Assembly (NCBI GenBank): GCA_005502925.1
Contig: SCPD01000010.1
Location: 124,001 to 188,000, forward strand
Reading direction: 5' to 3'
DNA length: 64,000 nt
Source of the DNA: Rhizobiales bacterium Y(2018)
GTDB lineage: Bacteria; Pseudomonadota; Alphaproteobacteria; Rhizobiales; Aestuariivirgaceae
Under the pieces are notes generated by a model. That model worked only from the letters and a program-made list of their open reading frames with translations. It was not told where the DNA came from and searched no databases. This document shows positions 60,966-64,000 of this stretch, piece after piece (within the stretch, counting starts at the first letter, position 1; each line of letters begins with the position of its first letter). The translations under genes and the position numbers were made by a program.

Positions 60966-63032
60966 ATGAGCAGCACGAATGGCAGAGAACGTCGGGGTCC
61001 GAGGTGCATCGCACTCGTCGGGCCCTATCTGAGCGGCAAGACCACACTTCTCGAAGCCATCCTGTTTCGCCTCGGCGCCGTGCCGCGCCAGGGCAAGGTC
61101 TCCGACAAGACCAGTATCGGTGACGCGGCGCCGGAAGCGCGGGCGCATGGCATGAGCATCGAGCTCAATGCGGCGAGCGCCTCCTTCATGGGCGAGAGCT
61201 TCACCTTCATCGATTGCCCTGGCTCGATCGAGTTCGGCCAGGAGGCGCGCGCCGCGCTCACCGGCTGCGATGCCGCCGTCGTCGTCTGCGAGCCTGACGA
61301 CAAGAAGGTGCCGGCCCTGCAGCTGATCCTCAAACAGCTCGATGATCTCAACATTCCCCGTTTCGTCTTCATCAACAAGATCGACCGCACCGAGAGCCGG
61401 CTGCGCGATGTGTTGACCTATCTGCAGCCGGCCAGCAGCACTCCGCTGCTGTTGCGCCAGATTCCGATCTGGAAGGACGAGATCGTGCGCGGCTTCGTCG
61501 ATCTCGCTCTCGAGCGCGCCTTCATCTATCGCGAAAATTCGCCGAGCGAAGTCGTCGAGATGCCCTCCGACATCCTCGACCGGGAAAAGGAAGCCCGCTT
61601 CGCAATGCTGGAAAAGCTCGCCGATTACGATGACGAGCTGATGGAGCAGCTGCTCTCCGATATCGAGCCGCCGCGCGACCGCGTCTTCAGCGATCTCACG
61701 CGGGAACTGGCGGAGGGGCTGATCACGCCGGTGCTGTTCGGCTCGGCCGAGAACGGTAATGGCATCCTGCGCCTCATGAAGGCGCTGCGCCATGAGGCGC
61801 CGGGCGTCGCCGAGACCGCCAGACGGCTGGGCCTCGGCGCCGTCAATGGCAATGGCGGGGCGGCGCTGCAGATTCTCAAGACCTTCCATACCGCGCATGG
61901 CGGCAAGCTGTCGCTCTCGCGCGTGCTTTCGGGCGCGATCGCCGACAGTGCCACGGTCTATGGCGGCAAGGGCCAGGATGCGCGCGTCGCCGGACTTTTC
62001 ACGCTGATGGGATCGACGCCGCAGAAGATCGCCAAGGCGGAAGCGGGCGACACGGTGGCGCTCGGCAAGCTCGACAATATGGCGACCGGCGAGACCATCT
62101 CGACGGCGAAGGGCGCGGTGAAGCAGCTGATGAAGCTCGACGTGGCGCCGGGCGTCTACGGGCTCGCCATCTCGGTCGCCGACCGCAAGGACGAGGTCAA
62201 GCTCACCAGCGCCATCGCCAAGCTCATCGAGGAGGATCCCTCGCTGTCGCTGGAGCAGAACCAGAGCACGCATGAAATGGTGCTGTGGGGGCAGGGCGAG
62301 ATGCATCTGCGCGTGGCGCTGGAGAAATTGCAGGGCAAGTTCGGCGTCCAGGCCAATGCGCGGCCGCGGCGCATCGACTATCGCGAGACGATCCGCAAGT
62401 CGGTGCAGATCCGCGGCCGGCACAAGAAGCAGTCGGGCGGTCATGGCCAGTTTGGCGACATCGTTGTCGAGATCAAACCGCTGGCGCGGGGGTCAGGCTT
62501 CGCCTTCACCGACACGATCAGCGGCGGCGTGGTGCCGAAGCAATATATCCCCGCGGTCGAAACCGGCATCCGCGACTGGATGGGGCAGGGGCCGCTCGGC
62601 TTCCCGGTGGTGGACTTCACCGTCAACCTGTCCGACGGCTCCTATCATGATGTCGATTCCTCGGAAATGGCGTTCAAGACGGCGGCCCGCATCGCGATGA
62701 GCGACGGCATGCCGCAATGCTCGCCGGTGCTGCTCGAGCCGGTCGTCGCGGTGGAGATTCACGTGCCGAGCGAGGCGACGTCACGCGTCAACCAGATCGT
62801 TTCCGGCCATCGTGGTCAGCTTCTGGGCTTCGATGGGCGCGAGGGCTGGTCCGGGTGGGACACGGTGAAGGCGCATATGCCGGAAAGCGAGATGGGCTCG
62901 CTCATCATCGAGCTCAGATCGGCGACGGCCGGCGTCGGCACCTTCGTGTTCAAGCACGACCATATGTCGGAACTGACGGGACGCCAGGCCGATCAGGTCG
63001 TGACCAACCGGAAGGCGACGCTCGCTGCCTGA
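60966..63032 (+). CDS. Elongation factor G-like GTPase (EF-G paralogue)
   Basis: 688-residue five-domain translational GTPase related to EF-G. P-loop GPYLSGKT (residues 19-26), G4 INKID (136-140), then domain II (VLFGSAENGNGILRLMKAL onwards), domain III, IV (QIRGRHKKQSGGHGQFGDI) and V. The G3 motif is DCPGS (83-87) instead of DTPGH; the His that positions water for hydrolysis in EF-G is replaced by Ser, which may give a slow or GTPase-deficient factor. Start ATG 60966 after GGGAGGTCC. The main fusA is not in the window. Known EF-G2 paralogues have special or backup functions. Confidence 0.93.
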   Translation: MSSTNGRERRGPRCIALVGPYLSGKTTLLEAILFRLGAVPRQGKVSDKTSIGDAAPEARAHGMSIELNAASASFMGESFTFIDCPGSIEFGQEARAALTGCDAAVVVCEPDDKKVPALQLILKQLDDLNIPRFVFINKIDRTESRLRDVLTYLQPASSTPLLLRQIPIWKDEIVRGFVDLALERAFIYRENSPSEVVEMPSDILDREKEARFAMLEKLADYDDELMEQLLSDIEPPRDRVFSDLTRELAEGLITPVLFGSAENGNGILRLMKALRHEAPGVAETARRLGLGAVNGNGGAALQILKTFHTAHGGKLSLSRVLSGAIADSATVYGGKGQDARVAGLFTLMGSTPQKIAKAEAGDTVALGKLDNMATGETISTAKGAVKQLMKLDVAPGVYGLAISVADRKDEVKLTSAIAKLIEEDPSLSLEQNQSTHEMVLWGQGEMHLRVALEKLQGKFGVQANARPRRIDYRETIRKSVQIRGRHKKQSGGHGQFGDIVVEIKPLARGSGFAFTDTISGGVVPKQYIPAVETGIRDWMGQGPLGFPVVDFTVNLSDGSYHDVDSSEMAFKTAARIAMSDGMPQCSPVLLEPVVAVEIHVPSEATSRVNQIVSGHRGQLLGFDGREGWSGWDTVKAHMPESEMGSLIIELRSATAGVGTFVFKHDHMSELTGRQADQVVTNRKATLAA

Positions 63033-63044
63033 GGAGCAGGACGG

Positions 63045-64000
63045 TCAGGTTAGATAGGCGATCAGCCCCGACGCCAGCATGAGCATGGAACCCATGCTGA
63101 CGATGTCGGTTACCGTCGTCAGGATGATGCTCGATGCGGTGGCGGGGTCGGCGCCCAATTTCTTGAGCGCGATGGGCACCGATGCGCCGGACAGCCCGCT
63201 GACCATGACGGATAGAATCGTGGCGATGAAAACGATCAAGGCGAGATAGGCGGGGCCCTTGTCGCCCTGCATCACCGCGACGATGTAGATCACCAGCCCG
63301 ACGAGAACACCGGTGACGATGCCGTGCAGGATGCCGAGGCGGATCTCCTTCCACAGCGCGACGGAGTAGAAATCGGTGCTGCCGGTGCGTTCCAGTGTCC
63401 GCAAGGTGATGGCGAGCGCCTGGGCGCCGGTATTGCCGGACTGACCGGCGAGAACGGGCAAAAAGGCGGCGAGCAGCACGACGCGATCGATCGTATCCTG
63501 ATAGTTGCCGACCACGAGGCCCGCGGCGAAGGCGGTGATGAGATTGATCATCAGCCAGGGCAGGCGTGATCTGACTGACGCCAGGAAGGGCGTCGCCACG
63601 GTCTCGCCTTCGTCGACACCAACCATTCGGCCGGGCGTCGCGGTGAGGCGGGCTTCCTCGATTTCATGCAGCTTGGAGGCGCGCACCACGCCGCGCAACT
63701 TTCCGTTGCGGGCGCAGACGGGATATTCCGGGATTTCCATGCCCTTGATGCGTTTCAGGGCATCATGCACGTCGACACCCTGCTGGAGCGACACGACCTT
63801 GGTCATCATGACATCGGCGATCTTGGCCTTGTCGTCGGCGAGGATCAGGTCGCGCATGACGCAGAGCCCCATAAGCCGCCCTTTCTTGTCGACGACCATG
63901 GGATAGGTGAAAAGCCGGTCGCGCGGCGTGGCGCGGATGGCGGCGATCGCCTCCTCGACAGTGTCGTCGGGCCCCAGCTTCAGGACCGGCTCCTGCATGA
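63045..64000 (-). CDS. mgtE: Magnesium transporter MgtE, C-terminal part (5' end outside window)
   Basis: The reading frame reaches the window edge, so the N-terminal cytoplasmic domain is cut off; whole proteins are about 450 residues. Present are two CBS domains (PMVVDKKGRLMGLCVMRDLILAD and PEYPVCARNGKLRGVVRASKLHEIE) that bind Mg2+ as gating sensors, a plug-like helix, and five transmembrane helices starting PWLMINLITAFAAGLVVG, with the pore motif FLPVLAGQSGNTGAQAL. Activity is Mg2+ uptake as a dimeric channel. It is convergent with the EF-G paralogue, 12 bases apart. Confidence 0.93.
   Translation of the reverse strand, partial: MQEPVLKLGPDDTVEEAIAAIRATPRDRLFTYPMVVDKKGRLMGLCVMRDLILADDKAKIADVMMTKVVSLQQGVDVHDALKRIKGMEIPEYPVCARNGKLRGVVRASKLHEIEEARLTATPGRMVGVDEGETVATPFLASVRSRLPWLMINLITAFAAGLVVGNYQDTIDRVVLLAAFLPVLAGQSGNTGAQALAITLRTLERTGSTDFYSVALWKEIRLGILHGIVTGVLVGLVIYIVAVMQGDKGPAYLALIVFIATILSVMVSGLSGASVPIALKKLGADPATASSIILTTVTDIVSMGSMLMLASGLIAYLT

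Noticed and set aside
60948-62444. 498-codon minus-strand frame opposite the EF-G paralogue
   Set aside because: Shadow of a clear translational GTPase gene; Arg/Ala/Gly-rich with no motif.

Overview
The window reads as chromosomal DNA of an alphaproteobacterium, most likely of the order Hyphomicrobiales. This is inferred from the high G+C content, the gene families (rhizobial-type aspartate aminotransferase, DUF992 protein, RlmJ, TctCBA, choline-binding ChoX/BetI relatives, a DUF849 enzyme) and a palindromic intergenic element at 32.8 kb whose core resembles an abundant Hyphomicrobiales repeat. I cannot name a genus. No rRNA, tRNA, insertion sequence, prophage or CRISPR array was seen.

Layout. 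0-6 kb: the 3' part of an RND efflux pump gene, methylthioadenosine phosphorylase, a Tat-exported L,D-transpeptidase, a secreted DUF922 protein, a cold-shock protein, then a small Cys-rich exported protein overlapping a secreted RNase T2 and a coupled glutamine-amidotransferase-like gene. 6.2-17.9 kb: a catabolic island with a DUF849 beta-keto-acid cleavage enzyme, a gamma-carbonic-anhydrase-like protein and an SDR dehydrogenase in one operon, a GntR/FCD regulator on the opposite strand, then hydantoinase/oxoprolinase subunits A and B followed by a complete five-gene branched-chain-amino-acid-type ABC importer. Four copies of a TGTGATCACA-type operator lie in front of the two operons and the regulator. 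17.9-26.4 kb: tandem MFS exporters, an MBL hydrolase, a second L,D-transpeptidase, a lipoprotein, a HAD hydrolase, and a tandem array of five paralogous small lipoproteins, two of them disrupted.

26.4-45.4 kb: uvrB, a run of small membrane or exported proteins of unknown function, a Tat-exported FAD oxidoreductase, rlmJ, a Bcr/CflA exporter, a LuxR-HTH protein, a frameshifted choX-like gene divergent from a BetI-like regulator, a TPR protein, an FAD monooxygenase, OsmC, aspartate aminotransferase, DUF1993, AraC, VOC, NTF2-like and GNAT genes. 45.9-52.3 kb: a tripartite tricarboxylate transporter (tctCBA) divergent from tctD-tctE and a translationally coupled second solute-binding protein. 52.4-64 kb: NfeD protease with slipin, TerC, a phytoene-desaturase-like oxidoreductase, DUF992, two tandem homologous outer-membrane-type proteins, a GT-B glycosyltransferase-like gene, an EF-G paralogue with an altered G3 motif, and the C-terminal part of MgtE.

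The genes best understood together are the 6.2-17.9 kb island (uptake by Liv, ATP-dependent opening of a cyclic amide-like substrate by HyuAB, oxidation and beta-keto acid cleavage by SDR and DUF849, control by GntR) and the tct locus (import plus its own sensing). Three disrupted reading frames (lipoprotein copies 2 and 5, choX) may be real decay or sequence errors. Three two-hairpin palindromic elements, mostly bounded by CTAG, sit at 4.2, 32.8 and 49.1 kb; the last fills the leader of tctD.
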